A DNA stretch of 64,000 bases from NCBI RefSeq assembly GCF_958295425.1, contig NW_026704019.1, positions 538,001-602,000 on the forward strand, given 5' to 3'. The notes beneath the pieces were generated by a model. That model saw only the letters and a list, made by a program, of their open reading frames with translations, did no database searches and had not been told where the DNA came from. The position numbers were made by a program, and so were the translations under genes. The DNA comes from Solea solea (Eukaryota; Chordata; Actinopteri; Pleuronectiformes; Soleidae). Below are positions 1-13,800 of this stretch, one piece after another (the stretch's first letter is position 1; each line of letters opens with the position of its first letter).

Positions 1-2439
1 ATATCTTATAAGATGTTAACTTTATTTGTGAGGTTTATGTTATGGGACAGTAGAAAATTGAAAAAAATCAGAAAACAGCCGTATACTTGCTGAATGTGCA
101 CAAAAACAGACACAAATAGAAAAACACATCCAAACAGTGAAATCATTGCAAAATCAAACACTGAGGTTCCAGAAGTATATCTTATAAGATGTTAACTTTA
201 TTTGTGAGGTTTATGTTATGGGACAGTAGAAAATTGAAAAAAATCAGAAAACAGCCGTATACTTGCTGAATGTGCACAAAACAGAAACAAATAGAAAAAC
301 ACATCCAAACAGTGAAATCATTGCAAAATCAAACCCTGAAGGCATATAACTATATCTTATAAGATTTTAACTTTATTTGTGAGGTTTATGTTATGGGACA
401 GTAGAAAATTGAAAAAAATCAGAAAACAGCCGTATACTTGCTGAATGTGCACAAAACAGACACAAATAGAAAAACACATCCAAACAGTGAAATCATTGCA
501 AAATCAAACACTGAGGGTACAGAAGTATATCTTATAAGATGTTAACTTTATTTGTGAGGTTTATGTTATGCGACAGTAGAAAATTGAAAAAAATCAGAAA
601 ACAGCCGTATACTTGCTGAATGTGCACAACAAAAGACACAAATAGAAAAACACATCCAAACAGTGAAATCATTGCAAAATCAAACACTGAAGGCATATAA
701 CTATATCTTATAAGATTTTAACTTTATTTGTGAGGTTTATGTTATGGGACAGTAGAAAATTGAAAAAAATCAGAAAACAGACGTATACTTGCTGAATCTG
801 CACAAAACAGACACAAATAGAAAAACACATCCAAACAGTGAAATCATTGCAAAATCAAACCCTGAAGGCATATAACTATATCTTATAAGATTTTAACTTT
901 ATTTGTGAGGTTTATGTTATGGGACAGTAGAAAATTGAAAAAAATCAGAAAACAGCCGTATACTTGCTGAATGTGCACAAAACAGACACAAATAGAAAAA
1001 CACATCCAAACAGTGAAATCATTGCAAAATCAAACACTGAAGGCATATAACTATATCTTATAAGATTTTAACTTTATTTGTGAGGTTTATGTTATGGGAC
1101 AGTAGAAAATTGAAAAAAATCAGAAAACAGCCGAATACTTGCTGAATGTGCACAAAACAGACACAAATAGAAAAACACATCCAAACAGTGAAATCATTGC
1201 AAAATCAAACACTGACGGCATATAACTATATCTTATAAGATGTTAACTTTATTTATCAGGTTTATGTTACGGGACAATAGAAAATTGAAAAAAATCAGAA
1301 AACAGCCGTATACTTGCTGAATGCGCACAAAAACAGACACAAATAGAAAAACACATCCAAACAGTAAAATCATTGCAAAATCAAACACTGAGGGTAGAGA
1401 AGTGTATCTTATAAGATGTTAACTTTATTTGTGAGGTTTATGTTACGGGACAATAGAAAATTGAAAAAAATCAGAAAACAGCCGTATAGTTGCTGAATGT
1501 GCACAACAAAAGATACAAATAGAAAAACACATCCAAACAGTGAAATCATTGCAAAATCAAACACTGACGGCATATAACTATATCTTTTAAGATGTTAACT
1601 TCATTTGTGAGGTTTATGTTATGGGACAGTAGAAAATTGAAAAAAATCAGAAAACAGCCGTATACTTGCTGAATGTGCACAAAACAGACACAAATAGAAA
1701 AACACATCCAAACAGTGAAATCATTGCAAAATCAAACACTGAGGTTACAGAAGTATATCTCATAAGATGTTAACTTTATTTGTGAGGTTTATGTTATGGG
1801 CGAGGAGAAAATTGAAAAAAATCAGAAAACAGCCGTATACTTGCTGAATGTGCACAAAAACAGACACAAATAGAAAAACACATCCAAACAGTGAAATCAT
1901 TGCAAAATCAAACACTGAGGTTACAGAAGTATATCTTATAAGATGTTAACTTTATTTGTGAGGTTTATGTTATGGGACAGTAGAAAATTGAAAAAAATCA
2001 GAAAACAGCCGTATACTTGCTGAATGTGCACAAAACAGAAACAAATAGAAAAACACATCCAAACAGTGAAATCATTGCAAAATCAAACCCTGAAGGCATA
2101 TAACTATATCTTATAAGATTTTAACTTTATTTGTGAGGTTTATGTTATGGGACAGTAGAAAATTGAAAAAAATCAGAAAACAGCCGTATACTTGCTGAAT
2201 GTGCACAAAACAGACACAAATAGAAAAACACATCCAAACAGTGAAATCATTGCAAAATCAAACACTGAGGGTACAGAAGTATATCTTATAAGATGTTAAC
2301 TTTATTTGTGAGGTTTATGTTATGCGACAGTAGAAAATTGAAAAAAATCAGAAAACAGCCGTATACTTGCTGAATGTGCACAACAAAAGACACAAATAGA
2401 AAAACACATCCAAACAGTGAAATCATTGCAAAATCAAAC

Positions 2440-5400
2440 ACTGAAGGCATATAACTATATCTTATAAGATTTTAACTTTATTTGTGAGGTTTATGTTATG
2501 GGACAGTAGAAAATTGAAAAAAATCAGAAAACAGACGTATACTTGCTGAATGTGCACAAAACAGACACAAATAGAAAAACACATCCAAACAGTGAAATCA
2601 TTGCAAAATCAAACACTGACGGCATATAACTATATCTTATAAGATTTTAACTTCATTTGTGAGGTTTATGTTATGGGACAGTAGAAAATTGAAAAAAATC
2701 AGAAAACAGTCGATACTTGCTGAATGTGCACAACAAAAGACACAAATAGAAAAACACATCCAAACAGTGAAATCATTGCAAAATCAAACACTGAGGGTAC
2801 AGAAGTATATCTTATAAGATGTTAACTTTATTTGTGAGGTTTATGTTATGGGACAGTAGAAAATTGAAAAAAATCAGAAAACAGCCGTATACTTGCTGAA
2901 TGTGCACAACAAAAGACACAAATAGAAAAACACATCCAAACAGTGAAATCATTGCAAAATCAAACACTGACGGCATATAACTATATCTTATAAGATGTTT
3001 ACTTTATTTGTGAGGTTTATGTTATGGGACAGTAGAAAATTGAAAAAAATCAGAAAACAGCCGTATACTTGATGAATGTGCACAACAAAAGACACAAATA
3101 GAAAAACACATCCAAACAGTGAAATCATTGCAAAATCAAACACTGACGGCATATAACTATATCTTATAAGATGTTAACTTTATTTATCAGGTTTATGTTA
3201 CGGGACAATAGAAAATTGAAAAAAATCAGAAAACAGCCGTATACTTGCTGAATGCGCACAAAAACAGACACAAATAGAAAAACACATCCAAACAGTGAAA
3301 TCATTGCAAAATCAAACACTGAAGGCATATAACTACATCTTATAAGATGTGAACTTTATTTGTGAGGTTTATGTTATGGGACAGTAGAAAATTGAAAGAA
3401 ATCAGAAAACAGCCGTATACTTGCTGAATTAGCACAACAAAAGACACAAATAGAAAAACACATCCAAACAGTGAAATCATTGCAAAATCAAACCCTGAAG
3501 GCATATAACTATATCTTATAAGATTTTAACTTTATTTGTGAGGTTTATGTTATGGGACAGTAGAAAATTGAAAAAAATCAGAAAACAGACGTATACTTGC
3601 TGAATGTGCACAAAACAGACACAAATAGAAAAACACATCCAAACAGTGAAATCATTGCAAAATCAAACACTGACGGCATATAACTATATCTTATAAGATT
3701 TTAACTTCATTTGTGAGGTTTATGTTATGGGACAGTAGAAAATTGAAAAAAATCAGAAAACAGTCGATACTTGCTGAATGTGCACAACAAAAGACACAAA
3801 TAGAAAAACACATCCAAACAGTGAAATCATTGCAAAATCAAACACTGAGGGTACAGAAGTATATCTTATAAGATGTTAACTTTATTTGTGAGGTTTATGT
3901 TATGGGACAGTAGAAAATTGAAAAAAATCAGAAAACAGCCGTATACTTGCTGAATGTGCACAACAAAAGACACAAATAGAAAAACACATCCAAACAGTGA
4001 AATCATTGCAAAATCAAACACTGACGGCATATAACTATATCTTATAAGATGTTTACTTTATTTGTGAGGTTTATGTTATGGGACAGTAGAAAATTGAAAA
4101 AAATCAGAAAACAGCCGTATACTTGATGAATGTGCACAACAAAAGACACAAATAGAAAAACACATCCAAACAGTGAAATCATTGCAAAATCAAACACTGA
4201 CGGCATATAACTATATCTTATAAGATGTTAACTTTATTTATCAGGTTTATGTTACGGGACAATAGAAAATTGAAAAAAATCAGAAAACAGCCGTATACTT
4301 GCTGAATGCGCACAAAAACAGACACAAATAGAAAAACACATCCAAACAGTGAAATCATTGCAAAATCAAACACTGAAGGCATATAACTACATCTTATAAG
4401 ATGTGAACTTTATTTGTGAGGTTTATGTTATGGGACAGTAGAAAATTGAAAGAAATCAGAAAACAGCCGTATACTTGCTGAATTAGCACAACAAAAGACA
4501 CAAATAGAAAAACACATCCAAACAGTGAAATCATTGCAAAATCAAACCCTGAAGGCATATAACTATATCTTATAAGATTTTAACTTTATTTGTGAGGTTT
4601 ATGTTATGGGACAGTAGAAAATTGAAAAAAATCAGAAAACAGCCGTATACTTGCTGAATGTGCACAAAACAGACACAAATAGAAAAACACATCCAAACAG
4701 TGAAATCATTGCAAAATCAAACACTGACGGCATATAACTATATCTTATAAGATTTTAACTTCATTTGTGAGGTTTATGTTATGGGACAGTAGAAAATTGA
4801 AAAAAATCAGAAAACAGTCGATACTTGCTGAATGTGCACAACAAAAGACACAAATAGAAAAACACATCCAAACAGTGAAATCATTGCAAAATCAAACACT
4901 GAGGGTACAGAAGTATATCTTATAAGATGTTAACTTTATTTGTGAGGTTTATGTTATGGGACAGTAGAAAATTGAAAAAAATCAGAAAACAGCCGTATAC
5001 TTGCTGAATGTGCACAACAAAAGACACAAATAGAAAAACACATCCAAACAGTGAAATCATTGCAAAATCAAACACTGACGGCATATAACTATATCTTATA
5101 AGATGTTAACTTTATTTGTGAGGTTTATGTTATGGGACAGTAGAAAATTGAAAAAAATCAGAAAACAGCCGTATACTTGATGAATGTGCACAACAAAAGA
5201 CACAAATAGAAAAACACATCCAAACAGTGAAATCATTGCAAAATCAAACACTGACGGCATATAACTATATCTTATAAGATGTTAACTTTATTTATCAGGT
5301 TTATGTTACGGGACAATAGAAAATTGAAAAAAATCAGAAAACAGCCGTATACTTGCTGAATGCGCACAAAAACAGACACAAATAGAAAAACACATCCAAA

Positions 5401-5540
5401 CAGTGAAATCATTGCAAAATCAAACACTGAAGGCATATAACTACATCTTATAAGATGTGAACTTTATTTGTGAGGTTTATGTTATGGGACAGTAGAAAAT
5501 TGAAAGAAATCAGAAAACAGCCGTATACTTGCTGAATGTG
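2440..5540. repeat. 6-monomer higher-order repeat, 1054-bp period, about 3 copies
   Basis: The diagnostic variant CAGTCGATAC occurs at 2707, 3761 and 4815, exactly 1054 bp apart each time (6 x about 175.7 bp). Other private variants travel with it in the same order: GATGTTTACTTT or its corrected form, ACTTGATGAATG, ATTTATCAGG, TGAAAGAAATC and GAATTAGCAC. The third copy breaks down near 5536, where GAATTAGCAC is replaced by GAATGTGCAC. The near identity of the units suggests recent unequal exchange. Confidence 0.85.
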
Positions 5541-7549
5541 CACAAAAACAGACACAAATAGAAAAACACATCCAAACAGTGAAATCATTGCAAAATCAAA
5601 CACTGACGGCATATAACTATATCTTATAAGATGTTAACTTTATTTATCAGGTTTATGTTACGGGACAATAGAAAATTGAAAAAAATCAGAAAACAGCCGT
5701 ATACTTGCTGAATGTGCACAACAAAAGACGCAAATAGAAAAACACTTCCAAACAGTGAAATCCTTGCAAAATCAAACACTGAGGGTACAGAAGTATATCT
5801 TATAAGATGTTAACTTTATTTGTGAGGTTTATGTTATGGGACAGTAGAAAATTGAAAAAAAACAGAAAACAGCCGTATACTTGCTGAATGTGCACAAAAA
5901 CAGACACAAATAGAAAAACACATCCAAACAGTGAAATCATTGCAAAATCAAACACTGAGGGTACAGAAGTATATCTTATAAGATGTTAACTTTATTTGTG
6001 AGGTTTATGTTTTGCGACAGTAGAAAATTGAAAAAAATCAGAAAACAGCCGTATACTTGCTGAATGTGCACAAAAACAGACACAAATAGAAAACACATCC
6101 AAACAGTGAAATCATTGCAAAATCAAACACTGAGGGTACAGAAGTATATCTTATAAGATGTTAACTTTATTTGTGAGGTTTATGTTATGGGACAGTAGAA
6201 AATTGAAAAAAATCAGAAAACAGCCGTATACTTGCTGAATTAGCACAACAAAAGACACAAATAGAAAAACACATCCAAACAGTGAAATCATTGCAAAATC
6301 AAACACTGAAGGCATATAACTATATCTTATAAGATTTTAACTTTATTTGTGAGGTTTATGTTATGGGACAGTAGAAAATTGAAAAAAATCAGAAAACAGC
6401 CGTATACTTGCTGAATTAGCACAACAAAAGACACAAATAGAAAAACACATCCAAACAGTGAAATCATTGCAAAATCAAACACTGAAGGCATATAACTATA
6501 TCTTATAAGATTTTAACTTTATTTGTGAGGTTTATGTTATGGGACAGTAGAAAATTGAAAAAAATCAGAAAACAGACGTATACTTGCTGAATGTGCACAA
6601 AACAGACACAAATAGAAAAACACATCCAAACAGTGAAATCATTGCAAAATCAAACACTGACGGCATATAACTATATCTTATAAGATGTTAACTTTATTTA
6701 TCAGGTTTATGTTACGGGACAATAGAAAATTGAAAAAAATCAGAAAACAGCCGTATACTTGCTGAATGCGCACAAAAACAGACACAAATAGAAAAACACA
6801 TCCAAACAGTGAAATCATTGCAAAATCAAACACTGAAGGCATATAACTACATCTTATAAGATGTGAACTTTATTTGTGAGGTTTATGTTATGGGACAGGA
6901 GAAAATTGAAAAAAATCAGAAAACAGCCGTATACTTGCTAAATTAGCACAACAAAAGACACAAATAGAATAACACATCCAAACAGTGAAATCATTGCAAA
7001 ATCAAACCCTGAAGGCATATAACTATATCTTATAAGATTTTAACTTTATTTGTGAGGTTTATGTTATGGGACAGTAGAAAATTGAAAAAAATCAGAAAAC
7101 AGCCGTATACTTGCTGAATGTGCACAACAAAAGACACAAATAGAAAAACACATCCAAACAGTGAAATCATTGCAAAATCAAACACTGAAGGCATATAACT
7201 ATATCTTATAAGATGTTAACTTTATTTGTGAGGTTTATGTTATGGGACAGTAGAAAATTGAAAAAAATCAGAAAACAGCCGTATACTTGCTGAATGTGCA
7301 CAACAAAAGACACAAATAGAAAAACGCATCCAAACAGTGAAATCATTGCAAAATCAAACACTGAGGGTACAGAAGTATATCTTATAAGATGTTAACTTTA
7401 TTTGTGAGGTTTATGTTATGGGACAGTAGAAAATTGAAAAAAATCAGAAAACAGCCGTATACTTGCTGAATGTGCACAAAAACAGACACAAATAGAAAAA
7501 CACATCCAAACAGTGAAATCATTGCAAAATCAAACACTGAGGTCACAGA

Positions 7550-7725
7550 AGTATATCTTATAAGATGTTAACTTTATTTGTGAGGTTTATGTTATGGGAA
7601 AGTAGAAAAATGAAAAAAATCCGGAAACAGCCTTATCTCAGCTGAATGCGCACACAAACAGACACCAATAGAAAAACACATCCAAACAGTGAAATCATTG
7701 CAAAATCAAACACTGAGGGTACAGA
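7550..7725. repeat. Isolated B-type (divergent) monomer inside the A-type array
   Basis: This single monomer begins like its neighbours but from about 7600 carries the changes typical of the divergent edge monomers: GGGAAAGTAG, AAATGAAAAAAATCCGG, CCTTATCTCAGCTG, GCGCACACAAACAG and ACACCAATAG. Monomers on both sides are ordinary A-type. It looks like a chimera made by gene conversion or unequal exchange between A-type and B-type monomers. Confidence 0.7.
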
Positions 7726-9379
7726 AGTATATCTTATAAGATGTTAACTTTATTTGTGAGGTTTATGTTATGGGACAGTAGAAAATTGAAAAAAATCAGA
7801 AAACAGCCGTATACTTGCTGAATGTGCACAAAACAGAAACAAATAGAAAAACACATCCAAACAGTGAAATCATTGCAAAATCAAACACTGACGGCATATA
7901 ACTATATCTTATAAGATGTGAACTTTATTTGTGAGGTTTATGTTATGGGACAGTAGAAAATTGAAAAAAATCAGAAAACAGCCGTATACTTGCTGAATGT
8001 GCACAACAAAAGACACAAATAGAAAAACACATCCAAACAGTGAAATCATTGCAAAATCAAACACTGAGGTTACAGAAGTATATCTTATAAGATGTTAACT
8101 TTATTTGTGAGGTTTATGTTATGCGACAGTAGAAAATTGAAAAAAATCAGAAAACAGCCGTATACTTGCTGAATGTGCACAACAAAAGACACAAATAGAA
8201 AAACACATCCAAACAGTGAAATTATTGCAAAATCAAACCCTGAAAGCATATAACTTTGCGTGAAATCATTGCAAAATCAAACACTGAGGGTACAGAAGTA
8301 TATCTTATAAGACGTTAACTTTATTTGTGAGGTTTATGTTATGGGACAGTAGAAAATTGAAAAAAATCAGAAAACAGACGTATACTTGCTGAATGTGCAC
8401 AAAACAGACACAAATAGAAAAACACATCCAAACAGTGAAATCATTGCAAAATCAAACACTGACGGCATATAACTATATCTTATAAGATTTTAACTTCATT
8501 TGTGAGGTTTATGTTATGGGACAGTAGAAAATTGAAAAAAATCAGAAAACAGTCGATACTTGCTGAATGTGCACAACAAAAGACACAAATAGAAAAACAC
8601 ATCCAAACAGTGAAATCATTGCAAAATCAAACACTGAGGGTACAGAAGTATATCTTATAAGATGTTAACTTTATTCGTGAGGTTTATGTTATGGGACAGT
8701 AGAAAATTGAAAAAAATCAGAAAACAGCCGTATACTTGCTGAATGTGCACAAAACAGACACAAATAGAAAAACATATCCAAACAGTGAAATCATTGCAAA
8801 ATCAAACACTGAGGGTACAGAAGTATATCTTATAAGATGTTAACTTCATTTGTGAGGTTTATGTTATGGGACAGTAGAAAATTGAAAAAAAATCAGAAAA
8901 CAGTCGATACTTGCTGAATGTGCACAACAAAAGACACAAATAGAAAAACACATCCAAACAGTGAAATCATTGCAAAATCAAACACTGAGGGTACAGAAGT
9001 ATATCTTATAAGATGTTAACTTTATTTGTGAGGTTTATGTTATGGGACAGTAGAAAATTGAAAAAAATCAGAAAACAGCCGTATACTTGCTGAATGCGCA
9101 CAAAAACAGACACAAATAGAAAAACACATCCAAACAGTGAAATCATTGCAAAATCAAACACTGACAGCATATAACTATATCTTATAAGATTTTAACTTTA
9201 TTTGTGAGGTTTATGTTATGGGACAGTAGAAAATTGAAAAAAATCAGAAAACAGCCGTATACTTGCTGAATGTGCACAACAAAGGCCACAAATAGAAAAA
9301 CACATCCAAACAGTGAAATCATTGCAAAATCAAACACTGAGGGTAAATAACTATATCTTATAAGATTTTAACTTTATTT

Positions 9380-12300
9380 GTGAGGTTTATGTTATGGGAC
9401 AGTAGAAAATTGAAAAAAATCAGAAAACAGCCGTATACTTGCTGAATGTGCACAAAACAGACACAAATAGAAAAACACATCCAAACAGTGAAATCATTGC
9501 AAAATCAAACACTGACGGCATATAACTATATCTTATAAGATGTTAACTTTATTTATCAGGTTTATGTTACGGGACAATAGAAAATTGAAAAAAATCAGAA
9601 AACAGCCGTATACTTGCTGAATGTGCACAACAAAAGACACAAATAGAAAAACACATCCAAACAGTGAAATCATTGCAAAATCAAACACTGAAGGCATATA
9701 ACTATATCTTATAAGATGTTAACTTTATTTGTGAGGTTTATGTTATGGGACAGTAGAAAATTGAAAAAAATCAGAAAATAGCCGTATACTTGCTGAATGT
9801 GCACAAAACAGACACAAATAGAAAAACACATCCAAACAGTGAAATCATTGCAAAATCAAACACTGAGGGTACAGAAGTATATCTTATAAGATGTTAACTT
9901 TATTTGTGAGGTTTATGTTATGCGACAGTAGAAAATTGAAAAAAATCAGAAAACAGCCGTATACTTGCTGAATGTGCACAAAACAGACACAAATAGAAAA
10001 ACACATCCGAACAGTGAAATCATTGCAAAATCAAACACTGAGGTTACAGTAGTATATCTTATAAGATGGTAACTTTATTTGTGAGGTTTATGTTATGGGA
10101 CAGTAGAAAATTGAAAAAAATCAGAAAACAGCCGTATACTTGCTGAATGTGCACAACAAAAGACACAAATAGAAAAACACATCCAAACAGTGAATCATTG
10201 CAAAATCAAACACTGAAGGCATATAACTATATCTTATAAGATGTTAACTTTATTTGTGAGGTTTATGTTATGCGACAGTAGAAAATTGAAAAAAATCAGA
10301 AAACAGCCGTATACTTGCTGAATGTGCACAACAAAAGACACAAATAGAAAAACACATCCAAACAGTGAAATCATTGCAAAATCAAACCCTGAAGGCATAT
10401 AACTATATCTTATAAGGTTTTAACTTTATTTGTGAGGTTTATGTTATGGGACAGTAGAAAATTGAAAAAAATCAGAAAACAGCCGTATACTTGCTGAATG
10501 TGCACAAAAACAGACACAAATAGAAAAACACATCCAAACAGTGAAATCATTGCAAAATCAAACACTGAGGGTACAGAAGTATATCTTATAAGATGTTAAC
10601 TTTATTTGTGAGGTTTATGTTATGCGACAGTAGAAAATTGAAAAAAATCAGAAAACAGCCGTATACTTGCTGAATGTGCACAAAACAGACACAAATAGAA
10701 AAACACATCCGAACAGTGAAATCATTGCAAAATCAAACACTGAGGTTACAGAAGTATATCTTATAAGATGGTAACTTTATTTGTGAGGTTTATGTTATGG
10801 GACAGTAGAAAATTGAAAAAAATCAGAAAACAGCCGTATACTTGCTGAATGTGCACAACAAAAGACACAAATAGAAAAACACATCCAAACAGTGAATCAT
10901 TGCAAAATCAAACACTGAAGGCATATAACTATATCTTATAAGATGTTAACTTTATTTGTGAGGTTTATGTTATGCGACAGTAGAAAATTGAAAAAAATCA
11001 GAAAACAGCCGTATACTTGCTGAATGTGCACAACAAAAGACACAAATAGAAAAACACATCCAAACAGTGAAATCATTGCAAAATCAAACCCTGAAGGCAT
11101 ATAACTATATCTTATAAGATTTTAACTTTATTTGTGAGGTTTATGTTATGGGACAGTAGAAAATTGAAAAAAATCAGAAAACAGCCGTATACTTGCTGAA
11201 TGTGCACAAAACAGACACAAATAGAAAAACACATCCAAACAGTGAAATCATTGCAAAATCAAACACTGAAGGCATATAACTATATCTTATAAGATTTTAA
11301 CTTTATTTGTGAGGTTTATGTTATGGGACAGTAGAAAATTGAAAAAAATCAGAAAACAGTCGATACTTGCTGAATGTGCACAACAAAAGACACAAATAGA
11401 AAAACACATCCAAACAGTGAAATCATTGCAAAATCAAACACTGAGGGTACAGAAGTATATCTTATAAGATGTTAACTTTATTCGTGAGGTTTATGTTATG
11501 GGACAGTAGAAAATTGAAAAAAATCAGAAAACAGCCGTATACTTGCTGAATGTGCACAAAACAGACACAAATAGAAAAACACATCCAAACAGTGAAATCA
11601 TTGCAAAATCAAACACTGAAGGCATATAACTATATCTTATAAGATTTTAACTTTATTTGTGAGGTTTATGTTATGGGACAGTAGAAAATTGAAAAAAATC
11701 AGAAAACAGTCGATACTTGCTGAATGTGCACAACAAAAGACACAAATAGAAAAACACATCCAAACAGTGAAATCATTGCAAAATCAAACACTGAGGGTAC
11801 AGAAGTATATCTTATAAGATGTTAACTTTATTCGTGAGGTTTATGTTATGGGACAGTAGAAAATTGAAAAAAATCAGAAAACAGCCGTATACTTGCTGAA
11901 TGTGCACAAAACAGACACAAATAGAAAAACACATCCAAACAGTGAAATCATTGCAAAATCAAACACTGACGGCATATAACTATATCTTATAAGATGTTAA
12001 CTTTATTTATCAGGTTTATGTTACGGGACAATAGAAAATTGAAAAAAATCAGAAAACAGCCGTATACTTGCTGAATGTGCACAACAAAAGACACAAATAG
12101 AAAAACACATCCAAACAGTGAAATCATTGCAAAATCAAACACTGAAGGCATATAACTATATCTTATAAGATGTTAACTTTATTTGTGAGGTTTATGTTAT
12201 GGGACAGTAGAAAATTGAAAAAAATCAGAAAATAGCCGTATACTTGCTGAATGTGCACAAAACAGACACAAATAGAAAAACACATCCAAACAGTGAAATC

Positions 12301-13800
12301 ATTGCAAAATCAAACACTGAGGGTACAGAAGTATATCTTATAAGATGTTAACTTTATTTGTGAGGTTTATGTTATGCGACAGTAGAAAATTGAAAAAAAT
12401 CAGAAAACAGCCGTATACTTGCTGAATGTGCACAAAACAGACACAAATAGAAAAACACATCCGAACAGTGAAATCATTGCAAAATCAAACACTGAGGTTA
12501 CAGAAGTATATCTTATAAGATGGTAACTTTATTTGTGAGGTTTATGTTATGGGACAGTAGAAAATTGAAAAAAATCAGAAAACAGCCGTATACTTGCTGA
12601 ATGTGCACAACAAAAGACACAAATAGAAAAACACATCCAAACAGTGAATCATTGCAAAATCAAACACTGAAGGCATATAACTATATCTTATAAGATGTTA
12701 ACTTTATTTGTGAGGTTTATGTTATGCGACAGTAGAAAATTGAAAAAAATCAGAAAACAGCCGTATACTTGCTGAATGTGCACAACAAAAGACACAAATA
12801 GAAAAACACATCCAAACAGTGAAATCATTGCAAAATCAAACCCTGAAGGCATATAACTATATCTTATAAGGTTTTAACTTTATTTGTGAGGTTTATGTTA
12901 TGGGACAGTAGAAAATTGAAAAAAATCAGAAAACAGCCGTATACTTGCTGAATGTGCACAAAAACAGACACAAATAGAAAAACACATCCAAACAGTGAAA
13001 TCATTGCAAAATCAAACACTGAGGGTACAGAAGTATATCTTATAAGATGTTAACTTTATTTGTGAGGTTTATGTTATGCGACAGTAGAAAATTGAAAAAA
13101 ATCAGAAAACAGCTGTATACTTGCTGAATGTGCACAAAACAGACACAAATAGAAAAACACATCCGAACAGTGAAATCATTGCAAAATCAAACACTGAGGT
13201 TACAGAAGTATATCTTATAAGATGGTAACTTTATTTGTGAGGTTTATGTTATGGGACAGTAGAAAATTGAAAAAAATCAGAAAACAGCCGTATACTTGCT
13301 GAATGTGCACAACAAAAGACACAAATAGAAAAACACATCCAAACAGTGAATCATTGCAAAATCAAACACTGAAGGCATATAACTATATCTTATAAGATGT
13401 TAACTTTATTTGTGAGGTTTATGTTATGCGACAGTAGAAAATTGAAAAAAATCAGAAAACAGCCGTATACTTGCTGAATGTGCACAACAAAAGACACAAA
13501 TAGAAAAACACATCCAAACAGTGAAATCATTGCAAAATCAAACCCTGAAGGCATATAACTATATCTTATAAGATTTTAACTTTATTTGTGAGGTTTATGT
13601 TATGGGACAGTAGAAAATTGAAAAAAATCAGAAAACAGCCGTATACTTGCTGAATGTGCACAAAACAGACACAAATAGAAAAACACATCCAAACAGTGAA
13701 ATCATTGCAAAATCAAACACTGAAGGCATATAACTATATCTTATAAGATTTTAACTTTATTTGTGAGGTTTATGTTATGGGACAGTAGAAAATTGAAAAA
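9380..13800. repeat. 14-monomer duplicated block, 2454-bp period, with nested 702-bp and 350-bp repeats
   Basis: Landmarks recur exactly 2454 bp apart: ATTTATCAGG at 9551 and 12005, CAGAAAATAG at 9772 and 12226, GATGGTAAC at 10065 and 12519 and again at 10767 and 13221. Homology runs from about 9380-11350 to about 11834-13804. Inside each copy a 702-bp (4-monomer) unit is itself duplicated, marked by GATGGTAAC, CATCCGAACAG and the 2-base deletion CAGTGAATCATTG. Between the copies a 350-bp dimer is doubled (CAGTCGATAC at 11357 and 11707). Confidence 0.85.
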
